64,000 bases of DNA from positions 653,382-717,381 of the forward strand of contig SJOL01002335.1 of the NCBI GenBank assembly GCA_004794785.1, given 5' to 3'. A model generated the notes under the pieces. It was not told the origin of the DNA. It worked only from the letters and a program-made list of their open reading frames with translations, and did not search any database. The position numbers and the translations under genes were made by a program. This document shows positions 10,875 through 20,420 of this stretch, piece by piece. How positions within the stretch are numbered: the stretch's first letter is position 1; each line of letters starts with the position of its first letter. Source of the stretch: Opisthorchis felineus (Eukaryota > Platyhelminthes > Trematoda > Opisthorchiida > Opisthorchiidae).

Positions 10875-11078
10875 AGGTGTCCGGATAGAAATGTGCGGAT
10901 GATTCAGCTTAAGATTTATTTGTCGAATGAACTTGAAAATTCTGGCCTAAAAATTGCAGCATCGCATCTCCGTGTTTATATCAAGAAGCTTCATAACTAC
11001 CGTTCAGGCGTCTTGATTATTCTACCCAGAGAATCAGTGTTAAACGCCATGATTTCTGGAGCATTGGAGCAATTACAG
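10875..11078 (+). CDS. Candidate internal coding exon, unrecognised protein
   Basis: Acceptor AATTCCAG ends at 10874 after a T-rich tract. The donor is CAG|GTACTC at 11078/11079. The 204-bp exon is open in phase 0 at both ends and encodes 68 residues with several helix-like amphipathic stretches (for example MIQLKIYLSNELEN and HLRVYIKKLHNY). A second coding-like frame starts about 11112 behind a TTTTAG acceptor, but joining the two would not keep frame. Either the second belongs elsewhere or the locus is decayed. The product is not recognised. Confidence 0.35.
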
Positions 11079-11111
11079 GTACTCAATTTACTCTGAAGTG
11101 AGCACTTTTAG

Positions 11112-14100
11112 CCCGGTTGAGGTGAATGTCTTGGATTTGGACAAACTCCCCCGTTCGCCGACTGGATCCATGTTGAGATGCAACCAAGTAATGATAGGAA
11201 AGAGTAGAGCGTCGTTGCTTACTGACCAACCCCAAGTTAGCTGGTTAAAAGTTATTAGACACGAAAGAAAAAATCTCATTCGCACAAAGTATTTGAAAAG
11301 TGAAAATCCTCAAGCCTCTTCATGTACTTTCCTGGAGTTTCTTTAAATATTAATCAATAATGAACACACTACAAAACGGTTCATGGATTTCCGTGGCAAC
11401 CTTCCATCAATTGAGCGGACGGCCCTTGGACATTTGACCAGACGCTACTTGTGTTTCAACAGTAGTATCAAACAGTACATTGGTATGAGAGTACCTCATA
11501 GAATACAGCCTGGAAATTCCTTACGTATAGTCGAATTCGGTGTCGGTGTACTAAGTTAGGACGTCACTGGGCTGGGGCAGTTGTCGAACTGACCCAGCGG
11601 AATTTTCAACCAGTTAACGTCACCTTGAATAGTTCAACCCAATCAAACTCGAAAATAAAACTGTATGACGAAAACGTCTTGTTATTGAAGTCTAATGTGC
11701 ACAACTTTTTTAATCCATAAAACCAACAGACTTGTCGCAACATGACATCCTATTTACTTCAGTTTCAACTGACACATTCTTGACTGTATGGAACACAAGT
11801 TCCCCGAGTGCACATTACGCCGACAATCGATTTTACGGACACTGTTCATCGTGTCACAAAGTTCACATGTTCACAGTTACCAATAATCCACTGGGCTTGC
11901 ATACACAGCAGTTCAACTGTCAGTCAGTCCACTTGTGTACAAAGAAATAAGCCGAAATCATCGGCGATCAATACCCAGACGTACGAAAACTTCCTCGGAA
12001 ACGTCCCCATACAGATAGTAGATCGGGAGTGAAGAAGACGATATTTTATCAGAAGGCGATTTCTTAAGATGTAACTTCTTCTTGTGGCGGGAGGAATCCC
12101 ATCAACTACTTAAACCCCTTAGCACCAGACACCTCCTCAGAATGGACATTTCATATCGAAGATTTATCGATAAATCAAACTGTGTAAACGAAACCCTGCG
12201 AAAGTATGGCATCTGTGAGAGATTCACTTCACGCAGAAGATTATAAACATGTATTTAGCAGGTTGGGCAAAACCTCAGTTCGGTCTAGGTGTGCAGAGAA
12301 GTGACAGGGGAAGTGAATACTTTGCCCTGCATGGCCACCTAATACAAATAATTGCCAGTGATCATCTGCTAACCGCAAAATTTTGTTTTTCTATGCCACT
12401 TGATCCCACATGTGTGGATTTTATTACTCATAAACAGCATGAAAAGAGTAGTGAGAAAAACCAGTTTGCATTCACATGATCGACTAACAAACCGACATTC
12501 GCGTTGCAACCTCGGTCAGAAAAATTCCGAACTGCGATTTAATCTCACAAAATTGTGCGTAATGAGTCTTTACTGTCGTTCTATTGAGATGTCGGTGACT
12601 TCTGCATGGCACGCTTTTGACGTCTAATCAGAAATGTCTTGGTTTAGTTCTTAAGGAATTTGCTGCACACAGTATATTCCCTGGTTAAGCGCAGAGCTAC
12701 CAGTTATGCAGCCCAGAAGATTTAACATTGAAGAGACCAAATTCTCGAACGAAGTGAAAAGTTTAGGGAGGAAAGCCTGAGTATCGGCTACACTCGTGGT
12801 CCAGACAGCGCTACCGTTGGTTAAAGTCGGTCACATGCACAACGCCGAGTTGGAAAATTTTATCCGCTGCGTGGAAACCAAACCATTACTCTCCTCGTAG
12901 CACTCTCATATCCGGCAAGCCAAATAATCAGAGGAAAGTCAAGAATTTTTCAAGCAGGATTCAATCCTCGCGATCATAAAATTCGTCGCATACTGTCCCA
13001 CTAAAAAGGTAAGAAGTTCACACTCCAGAAGAGTAAATTGGGTGGTGAATATAAATCTGCGGATGAAGGGTTCCTTTAAGCTCTAATCAGCATGCAACCG
13101 GTTGAACTACTGACGAAGTTACTCAGTAGTCTTTGTTACATGCTTAGGTTCGCACTGGAAAGATGTGATACAACAACGAACAAATTGGACGTGTACCCTT
13201 CAGAAAGATCGACTGTCGGAGAACACGAGCGAGTATTTTGTTCGAAAATAAATGAGCATAAAGCTCCTATTTCCTCGGAAATAGAGGGTTGTATTTTGAT
13301 TACGGCAGTATAAGAGGGTAAGAATATACGGAAAGACTGATGCGCAAAAAAAGATTCCGTTTTTATTTTGACGAGTTTTAGACTGAAGAATATTGGAAGA
13401 ATTTATTCTATAAATTTTAACTCCGATCCTATCTTTGACACCAAAAAATTCAGCGAATGATTAATCGATTTCCTTTGATGGAAGTCCGATAAGAATGGTT
13501 GAATAAACTTACGGAATCCAGTGTCCAGAGACCAGATCAGGTTACTCAAACCAGATCAGCAAACTAACAAAACCTTAGAAATAATAGAACTGTCGCCCCC
13601 ATATTCTAATAAAGTTTTTATCCGATGCAATCAAGAATTAAACGCCAGAAACGAATGCATACACTTGCAATTAAAGGGAAATAGGCTTTCATATGATGAT
13701 TCTTATTGACTGTTCCCAATTCCCGGGAAGGTTGAGCGGACTTGAAATAATGAGATTATCTCCCCAAAAAACAGTTTCTGGAGTATGGTTTACGAAATTC
13801 GCAGTGCTAATTGGGCCCAGACAAAGCCCTTATATTTGGCAAGATGATCACTTACTCAGAGTTTCAAGGTCACCTCATTGTTGATGTACTGCAGTTGCTG
13901 TAAACAAAGTGACAACTTCGGCTGCTTTTGGTCAACGAGGTACGTAATCCAACTGATAAAAAACCGGAGGAACTGGCTATACTTTTCTGTGATTTTCAGA
14001 AACATGGTTTGATCTCAAATAGAAAGTTTGTTAGTTACCGTGCGAATCGAAAGGCCAATAGAGCGATTTATTGTACACGGTTGGACTGACCGACACAGGC

Positions 14101-14224
14101 TGTGTTCTGTCGTTTATCTCCGGGAAGGCCACATGTAGTAAGAAATAGGATATCTATTTTTTAATGAAATTTCGTTTTGTACATAAAGTTGAGATGCTGT
14201 GTACAGCTGTGTACAGCTGTGTTG
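11112..14224. other. Intergenic or intronic, no confident feature
   Basis: The frame at 11098-11346 (plus) is coding-like in its first half (EVNVLDLDKLPRSP) and meets a GTAATG donor-like site near 11190. It does not join in phase to the exon candidate before it. The remaining frames, all under 80 codons, are unremarkable. No copies of the local repeat families were seen. Confidence 0.35.
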
Positions 14225-14470
14225 TCCTTAGTGGTAAACGTGAGCATTGCACCTCTCACAAAACTGAAGGGGTTTCGAACCTACGCCCCTCCCCCCGGCT
14301 GGAACAGTTAACTTTTCGGCCGCGAGTGCCTCCCCAAAACAGTAGCATTGACGCACACTTACATAGGATATAGCACCAATTATCTTTCGAACTAAATCAC
14401 GTGATAACTGACTCCTCACGTGACGATTTCTCGGATGGAGGTTTCACACATCACGTGAGGTATTATTTCT
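14225..14470 (-). repeat. tRNA-derived SINE, family 2, diverged
   Basis: Box B complement GGTTTCGAACC lies at 14271-14281. The flanking body at higher coordinates (CTCACGTGACGATTTCTCGGATGG, about 14415-14440) matches the corresponding parts of the copies at 22.4, 47.2 and 51.4 kb, where the phrase is ACGACTTCTCAGA-like. Confidence 0.55.
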
Positions 14471-14635
14471 TTTGAGCTCAACATAGATTATAGATCCCTG
14501 ATCACACCTACTCCAGATTTAATATATCAAACATTTTATTCTGACAAGCATCCTATTTAAACTGGTTGCTTAAATTCCCGGAGCTCGCTCATTTTGATCG
14601 CAACGATTGTAAAATCCGATGAAAATTGAGGATGA

Positions 14636-15253
14636 AAAAACATTAGTTCACCACAAATGCATTCATTTGCAAATCAGTTTGGTTTTCATGGGCTCAACCG
14701 AATCTCCCGTTCATGATATTCTTCAACTGAATGTGCTGCACACAGGCCGCCTCATGTTTCAGTTGGTACGATATTCAAGATATCGCAGTATATTTTCATG
14801 AAGGAAACTACTCACAAGGTTGCTGAAAACTCTTCGACAGCCCACGACTGATTTCGCCCCTCTTGGGGCTGGTAAGGTGGGCGCAGTTCCCGAGTTTCCA
14901 TCAACCGTTCTACTTGAACCCGAATTGGAGTGATTTCGACAAATACTCTCATTTTCAAATCGATTTGTTTCTCACGGGAGACTCAACCGAATCTCTGGTT
15001 TGTGATGTTCTTCAACTGAATGTGCTGCACACAGGCCGCCTCATGTTTCAGTTGGTACGATATTCAAGATATCGCAGTATATTTTCATGAAGGAAACTAC
15101 TCACAAGGTTGCTGAAAACTCTTCGACAGCCCACGACCGGTTTCGCCCTTCTTGGGGCTCATCAGGTAGGCGCAGTCCCCGAGTTTCCGTCAACCTTATG
15201 TTCTACTTGAACCCAAATTGGACTGATTTCGACAAATACCCTCATTTGCAAAC
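14636..15253 (-). repeat. Ribozyme-repeat array, two units, arm of a hairpin locus
   Basis: Two units of the second subfamily (marked by TTTTCATGAAGGAAACTACTCAC on the plus strand) lie in tandem with 289-bp spacing between ribozyme landmarks (14846 and 15135). The first ribozyme is dead because the CUGAUGA complement is now TGGTAAG. The second is intact. The array ends at CTCATTTGCAAAC (15241-15253), the tip of a palindrome with the next copy. Confidence 0.85.
15129..15171 (-). ncRNA. Hammerhead ribozyme, intact core (minus arm of hairpin)
   Basis: Stem I GCCUAC pairs with GUGGGC (one U-G wobble), CUGAUGA lies opposite 15159-15165, stem II is GCCCC/GGGC around AAGAA, followed by GAAA and ACCGGUC. 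Predicted cleavage is between 15135 and 15134. It faces an intact plus-strand ribozyme 170 bp away. Confidence 0.85.
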
Positions 15254-15259
15254 AAATTA

Positions 15260-15418
15260 GTTTGCAAATGAGTGCATTTCGTTAATTCCGTGTAATTTGG
15301 TTTCAAGTAGAACATAAGGTTGACGGAAACTCAGGGACCGAGCCTACCTGATGAGCCGCAAGAAGGGCGAAACCGGTCGTGGGCTGTCGAAGAATTTTCA
15401 GCAACCTTATGAGTAGTG
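15260..15418 (+). repeat. Ribozyme repeat, plus arm of hairpin locus
   Basis: It starts at GTTTGCAAATGAG (15260-15272), the exact inverse of the end of the minus array, separated by only AAATTA. It carries first-subfamily marks (TTCGTTAATTCCGTG, then GGTTTCAAGTAGAAC), whereas the minus arm carries second-subfamily marks. The two arms were therefore not made by simple copying of one another. It ends at the boundary ATGAGTAGTG used by other copies. Confidence 0.85.
15342..15384 (+). ncRNA. Hammerhead ribozyme, intact core (plus arm of hairpin)
   Basis: CUGAUGA lies at 15348-15354, GAAA at 15369-15372, ACCGGU at 15372-15377, and predicted cleavage is between 15378 and 15379. Stem I GCCUAC (15342-15347) pairs with GUGGGC (15379-15384). 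Stem II is GCCGC/GGGC, with one base of the 5' strand changed but three pairs kept. Confidence 0.8.
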
Positions 15419-17901
15419 TATTAACTATTGAGTATTTTCTGCAGTGTCTCCGGGTACAGCTTTGGAGGTGTGTCTAGGCCGGTGAATCCCATGTCACAAA
15501 ATTTAACACCTTTGGCATTCCAGTTGCGTCCAAAGTTATTTGGTCGGGTAGTGGTAACACTGTGGTCCTGTATATCAGACGTCTGAAATAAACAACCAAG
15601 CATGCCCGACGATATGCGTCGCAGATGGATTATTTTGGACACAAAACTGAAGTCTAGCGCTTTATCGCTTTGGCGCGGATTAAGCAGAGTGACCGCGTCA
15701 GGTGGCGTAAGTAACATTTCTACTGTCCAAAAGATATTATGTGACCCGACTGACCAAAGGCTTTTTCCATTGATTGTTATAGGGTTACCAGTTATTTTGT
15801 TCGCCTCTATACACTGACTGTTCAGTTTGTATGACAAATGACCTATTGCAGAAACGACAATACAAGCTCGGTGAAATATCTACTGTTGTGGTTTTGCTAT
15901 GATGTATTATCTTATGAAAACATCTCACGAGGTTATGAGACGCGTAGGATCTACCCCACTTGGAATATTCAGGTTCCTATCGGACATGTTTAATATGGAA
16001 AATCAAGTTCAGTGTCTCGATTGGTGTTTGCTACCACTGTCTTTTAAACATGCTCAGTATTGTTCTCGGTAGAACTGCATTGTTTGACTAGCGATAAGCA
16101 GCCCATCAACTTTTTCTGTCTACCGATCATGATGCAAAATTCTGGAGATATATGGCCATCTGGTAGTTATCATGTCCGGATCCGATGTTTTTTATATTTT
16201 GCGCTGAACATAAGTGAGCTAACTAGAAACATTAATAATCAAGGTGAATTCTTATAGCGTTTGTGGATCTTACGAAATAATACAAAGTTCCTGTGTACTT
16301 TTCCAATTTCTTCCGGGAAACCACTCATGCGAGAGAGCTATTTCAATGCAACCCCCCATTAGAAGTAGCCAATCCGCCTGAATTTACATGAACAAATTTT
16401 CTGGTCTCCCAAACGTTCAATGAAAATGTTCGATGCCAGTGACCCAAATCGATTGGTTGATGGCCATTTCAAAAAAATCAATGCCATAAGCACGCCTGAT
16501 GGCGAGCTTTTCTTCACTGGACTGAAGTTGATTCAACTGATAAATTAGACTTGGTTTCGCACACGCTACTTCGCAGGCCGACGGTTATACAACCGAAGAA
16601 CGGGACAAAACAAACAACAGTATGTGTTGGTATTTGTTGAAAGCCGATTGTTATCTTTGCCTTCACCCAAAGATAGAAATAACCCAATATGCAAATCCCT
16701 AGTTTGTGATAGATAAGATGACAGCCAACCAACTACAATGTTCCGCCTGTACTGGTAATAACACCGGTAGAAAAGTGTTGCATATCGGCACCACACGCCT
16801 CAGATAAAATGCGAAATTCCATTTTTCCCTCATGAAAGTAGTTAGAAAAGCCGAAAAATATACAGACGAATCGTTGTGGTCCTAATGCAGAAAGTATGCA
16901 AAACTTTCCTGATAGTCACTTTCCCACGAGAGAGGCCTCCTTCCATGGAAGAGCGTTGGAACCTCCCGGAAAATGTTTCCTTAAGAAGAGGAAAACATCC
17001 TTTGGAAACAACTAAAACGCACCTTGGTGGATTTGAAACCTACGATATCATCCAAAGGTCCACAATTTGTGAATTTTTGTTGTCAGTTTGCTAGCTGAAC
17101 ATTGCAATAAAATTTCCTTAATACGATAACATGTAAAGGCCGAAAACAAAGCGAAATCCCCCTCAAATCGTAGTTCAATCAACTGGCATATCGGCAATAT
17201 CACTTGAAATTGCGTTGAGTTCCCAGGCAACAAAATACATATTGTAACCAGAAATGACCTCGCCATAGAAACAGTTTATATTCTATTAATGACCCAAGTT
17301 TTCCCTCACAAAAAACGGTAGTTTAAGAAAAACGAAAAACACGGATATCATACTTTCACACGTAAAGCTACAATCTGTTTATTACCTCAAAGGAGACCTA
17401 CGTGTGTGGCTGATTCGCCAGTATATCGTTGGCTATCTGAGGTTCCGTCAATCGAATGAAGCAAGACGAGCCCAATTTCCACTTCATTCGTCTCGGGCAA
17501 ATCGAAAAAAAACTTTGACCGTGAATGTCAAATACCACTCCCGAATCTCAAGCCTAAACTAGTTGGTCGTTTTTGCCGTTATCAACTTGACTGCCGGTCC
17601 AAATCATCCGTCTCTAACACTACTCGCCTCCTCAAATGACGAAATGGAGTTTTCTCGACGTAATAACGCGTGTAGGGTTCTCTGTCTATCGCACTGACCA
17701 CAGTTATAGTAACGTGGAATCAAGTGTTTGTGAAATTTTATGCAAAATGTTTGTCTTGCCAAATGTAATACCCAACGTAATGCCCAAAATAGTGAGCTTG
17801 GAGAACCACGGAATGTGACGACTTGCAAACCGGATCCGAGAATTTGTGATCCTACACAGAACACGGACCCTGTTTACAATGCTTGCAGTCATCGTTTCGT
17901 A
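15419..17901. other. Intergenic, no confident feature
   Basis: The longest frame is 138 codons (15421-15837, minus) with no recognisable motif. The remaining frames are short and overlapping. No other copies of the local repeats were noticed. Confidence 0.4.
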
Positions 17902-18303
17902 CTAATGTATTTGTTGTGAAAGGTCTAGCACAAGCCAGAAAGTGAACGATAAGGGTTCCCCTGGATCAGTAATCTCGTATACATGAAATACGTCTACTTG
18001 GGCGAGTAGAACGCAACCTTTCTGTAGAGCATAGACAGCCGAGCTCTGGAATCCGAGGTTTGTCTTAACGTCTTGGGCGATTTCCCTAACCGGGCTTTGG
18101 AAGGGCAGTTTACGGATTAGCAGCTCGGTGGACTTCTTGTAACGACGGATCTCACGGAGAGCAACGGTTCCAAGCCTGTAACGAGGGCGTTTCTCCACAC
18201 CGCCAGAGGCGCGTGCGCTCTTCCGCGCAGCCTTGGTCGCGAGCTGCTTCCCCGGGGCCTTCCCACCAGTACTTTTACGGGCAGTCTGTTTGGTGCGTGC
18301 CAT
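17902..18303 (-). pseudogene. Divergent intronless histone H3 copy, C-terminus lost
   Basis: The frame starting at ATG (18303-18301) begins [17 protein letters not shown] and follows histone H3 through the tail, alpha-N helix ([15 protein letters not shown]) and into alpha-2 ([10 protein letters not shown]), about 100 residues without a stop. H3 packages DNA in the nucleosome. Invariant positions are changed: R17 to G, P30 to R, K36 to E, P43 to L, Q55 to K, R69/L70 to SP, F78 to V, D81 to N, R83 to G. After about residue 90 the match fades, and the last helix with its RRIRGERA terminus is absent, replaced by an unrelated tail to the stop at 17902. K4, K9, K14, K23 and K27 are kept. The same frame is open upstream to 18492, unlike a normal H3 leader. 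There is no intron and no sister histone nearby. This favours a processed or decayed copy; a lineage-specific H3 variant is less likely because of the lost C-terminal fold. Confidence 0.8.
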
Positions 18304-18940
18304 CTGTGTGAACAACCCTTTGGGTTGGATAGAATGACTCGCCACAGATGAAAATCTGAAAAACCTGGTACCAATTTTGCTCCAAGATACGTTATGCCAA
18401 CAGAACCATGGACTGAGAACAGAAGAGAACAACAAAACATTTCGAAAATTTATGAAACTCTTTGTACTGTTCCCTCTGAACATCCCCATCATGAGTCCTA
18501 AACCAGATTGTTACTAATCTCTCACACAGTTTCAATTAATGTGTCTTCATCTTCATGAAGTTTCTGTCACTGATTATGATAAGTCCGTAACAATTTTTAC
18601 CTGAACAGCAAGGTTTGGGCGTGACGCTTGGTTACAATTAAGTGAAGATTTTGAAAGTATTGAATCGTTTTAACAAATGGTAAGTTGTCTGATACCGATA
18701 CAACAATAGTTTACGAGTCTGAGGTGATAAATCTACCAAAACTCATTGAAATAGAGAACTTTTGTCAACAGTCTACTAATTTATGGTTACTGTTCGTCTA
18801 ATGAAGTGCAACGCGTATTTATAAACTCCGTTTTTGTTGCTCAGTAGCGGGCAGACAGTCAGCTGTAAAAGAGTCCGTGACACCTGATGAAACATTCTCA
18901 AAAGTTAAGATGCTTTATGAATCGAACAAGATATAGTTTA

Positions 18941-19191
18941 TTTTCATGAAGGAAACTACTCACAAGGTTGCTGAAAACTCTTCGACAGCCCACGACCGGT
19001 TTCGCCCTTCTTGGGGCTCATCAGGTAGGCGCAGTCCCCGAGTTTCCGTCAACCTTATGTTCTACTTGAACCCAACTGAAACATGAGGTGGCCTGTGTGC
19101 AGCACATTCGGTTGAAGAACATCATAAACGAGAGACTCACTTGAGTCTCCCGTGAAAACCAAATTGATTTGCAAATGAGTGTGTTTGTCGA
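18941..19191. mobile_element. Ribozyme-repeat insertion with 12-bp flanking repeat
   Basis: The insertion has two parts: a minus segment (18941-19073, second subfamily, ribozyme intact) and a plus segment (19074-19191) representing a different part of the unit. It is bounded by the direct repeat AGATATAGTTTA at 18929-18940 and 19192-19203, consistent with a target-site duplication. The left copy partly overlaps sequence resembling the repeat interior (AGATATCGCAGTATA in other units), so the duplication is probable rather than certain. Confidence 0.7.
18988..19030 (-). ncRNA. Hammerhead ribozyme, intact core
   Basis: CUGAUGA lies opposite 19018-19024, stem I GCCUAC pairs with GUGGGC, and stem II GCCCC/GGGC and GAAA are intact. 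Predicted cleavage is between 18994 and 18993. Confidence 0.85.
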
Positions 19192-19232
19192 AGATATAGT
19201 TTAATTTAGAATTCCATCCATGTATAGTAAAA

Positions 19233-19670
19233 TGTCAGTTCTTTAAAAGCCCCTCCAATGTCAGTGAACCTATCACGAAGGTCAGATTCCTGAAAGTAAC
19301 CCCAGAAAGCCCGGAACCTACTGATACTCCAAAACTCCACCAAAATCTCAATAGGAAAGCCGGCAAGCATCCAGGCCAGTCAATCTTCCAATCAATTCAG
19401 CAAAAGCCGATGAGTGGTCCGGCACGCCACAAAAGCACGACCGAATATGGTCAGTGTTCAGGCATTTCCAAGAAGCACGATCGATGTTGATGGTTGTTCA
19501 CTACACGCCTATCATACAGTCTGGATCAATGCCAGAAAGTGCTCTTTAAATAGCGTGGGGCTGTTGTAACTTTTGCACTCCCTTGTTGCAATAAAGCAGT
19601 TGTGTTCCTTGTCGATGAGTTCTTTTTCTGGCACCAGGCACTGGAGTGGGAACAGCAGTCAGATACAACA
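19233..19670 (+). mobile_element. LTR-like sequence with adjacent primer-binding site
   Basis: The segment begins TGTCAG and ends ACAACA. It contains a TATA-like CTTTAAATAG (19545-19554) and, 40 bases further, AATAAA (19591-19596), the order expected of LTR promoter and polyadenylation signals. Directly after the end comes GAT then TGGTGAC (19674-19680). TGGTGAC is the start of the primer-binding site used by many Ty3/gypsy-type elements, including trematode ones primed by tRNA-Trp. No gag, pol or second LTR was seen in the window, so it is a solo LTR or a truncated end. Boundaries are approximate. Confidence 0.45.
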
Positions 19671-19884
19671 GATTGGTGACTTAGTCAGATATCACACAAC
19701 CAGACTGACTTGAGGGTAGATCTGTTCATTTGCGGTTGACCTGTTTGTTGAGCGTGGGAGTATGTGGACAAACATTCTGTAATCCTTCAGGAAGCTTTTT
19801 AACAGGTCTTCTGGTTAGGTTTATACGGTGTAGCATGTTGGTAGTGTGGGGGAATTTTGGAATTTTGATGGATACTTTGTCCTT

Positions 19885-19990
19885 TAAGTAGAGCCTACAA
19901 CCAGTGCACAGCTGTTTCCTGCTAATTGAGCATCATCAACAGTGCGCATATCACCAAACTGCACAGAGTCCTGAACCTGCACCTTCCTGG
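19885..19990 (-). repeat. tRNA-derived SINE, family 2, fragment
   Basis: Read on the minus strand it has GCGCACTGTTGATGATGC and GAAACAGCTGTGCACTGG, matching the post-box-B body of the copy at 22.3 kb. The tRNA-like part is not recognisable. Confidence 0.5.
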
Positions 19991-20099
19991 TTAATATTTT
20001 GAAAATTTACCTTAAAAAATTTACACGTCTCCTTACCCTACGAGCGATCAATAAGCAGTCGACCAGCAAGTCTACACCTGTGAACACGTGATGAGGATC

Positions 20100-20279
20100 C
20101 CGCGATTGAAGGATGACAGCCGCTATATCCTGTCGAAGTACGAGTTAATCACAATGCTGATCGGCCGCTTGCGGCCAAACGGTTGTGCTCCAGCTACCGA
20201 GTTGTCACGGGTTTGAGAATCTACGGGGTTTGGTGAGATGCGCACCGCTGATTTCCAACAAGATGAAACAACTGTACAG

Positions 20280-20280
<1 letters not shown>
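20100..20280 (+). repeat. tRNA-derived SINE, family 2
   Basis: The leader CTATATCCTGTCGAAGTA (about 20123) matches that at 10.05 kb. A box B-like GGTTTGAGAAT lies at about 20210-20220. The body GGTGAGATGCGCAC, then GATGAAACAACTGTACAGT ends exactly where a CAT trinucleotide satellite begins. Confidence 0.65.

Positions 20281-20316
<36 letters not shown>
20281..20316. repeat. (CAT)12 microsatellite at SINE tail
   Basis: Twelve uninterrupted CAT triplets follow the SINE 3' end, and a short CGACATCAG tail continues after them. Short frames reading poly-Asp, poly-His or poly-Ser across it are artefacts. Confidence 0.95.
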
Positions 20317-20317
<1 letters not shown>

Positions 20318-20420
20318 GACATCAGTGTTCAACACCGATGCTTCGCCGCCGTACAATCGTGATTTATTTGAAAGACTTATTGTGAAGAAAAGAATAACGG
20401 TGGACGGGGAAGAGAATTAG

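Noticed and set aside
20123..20420. Poly-Asp, poly-His and poly-Ser proteins
   Set aside because: These are translations of the CAT satellite in different frames.
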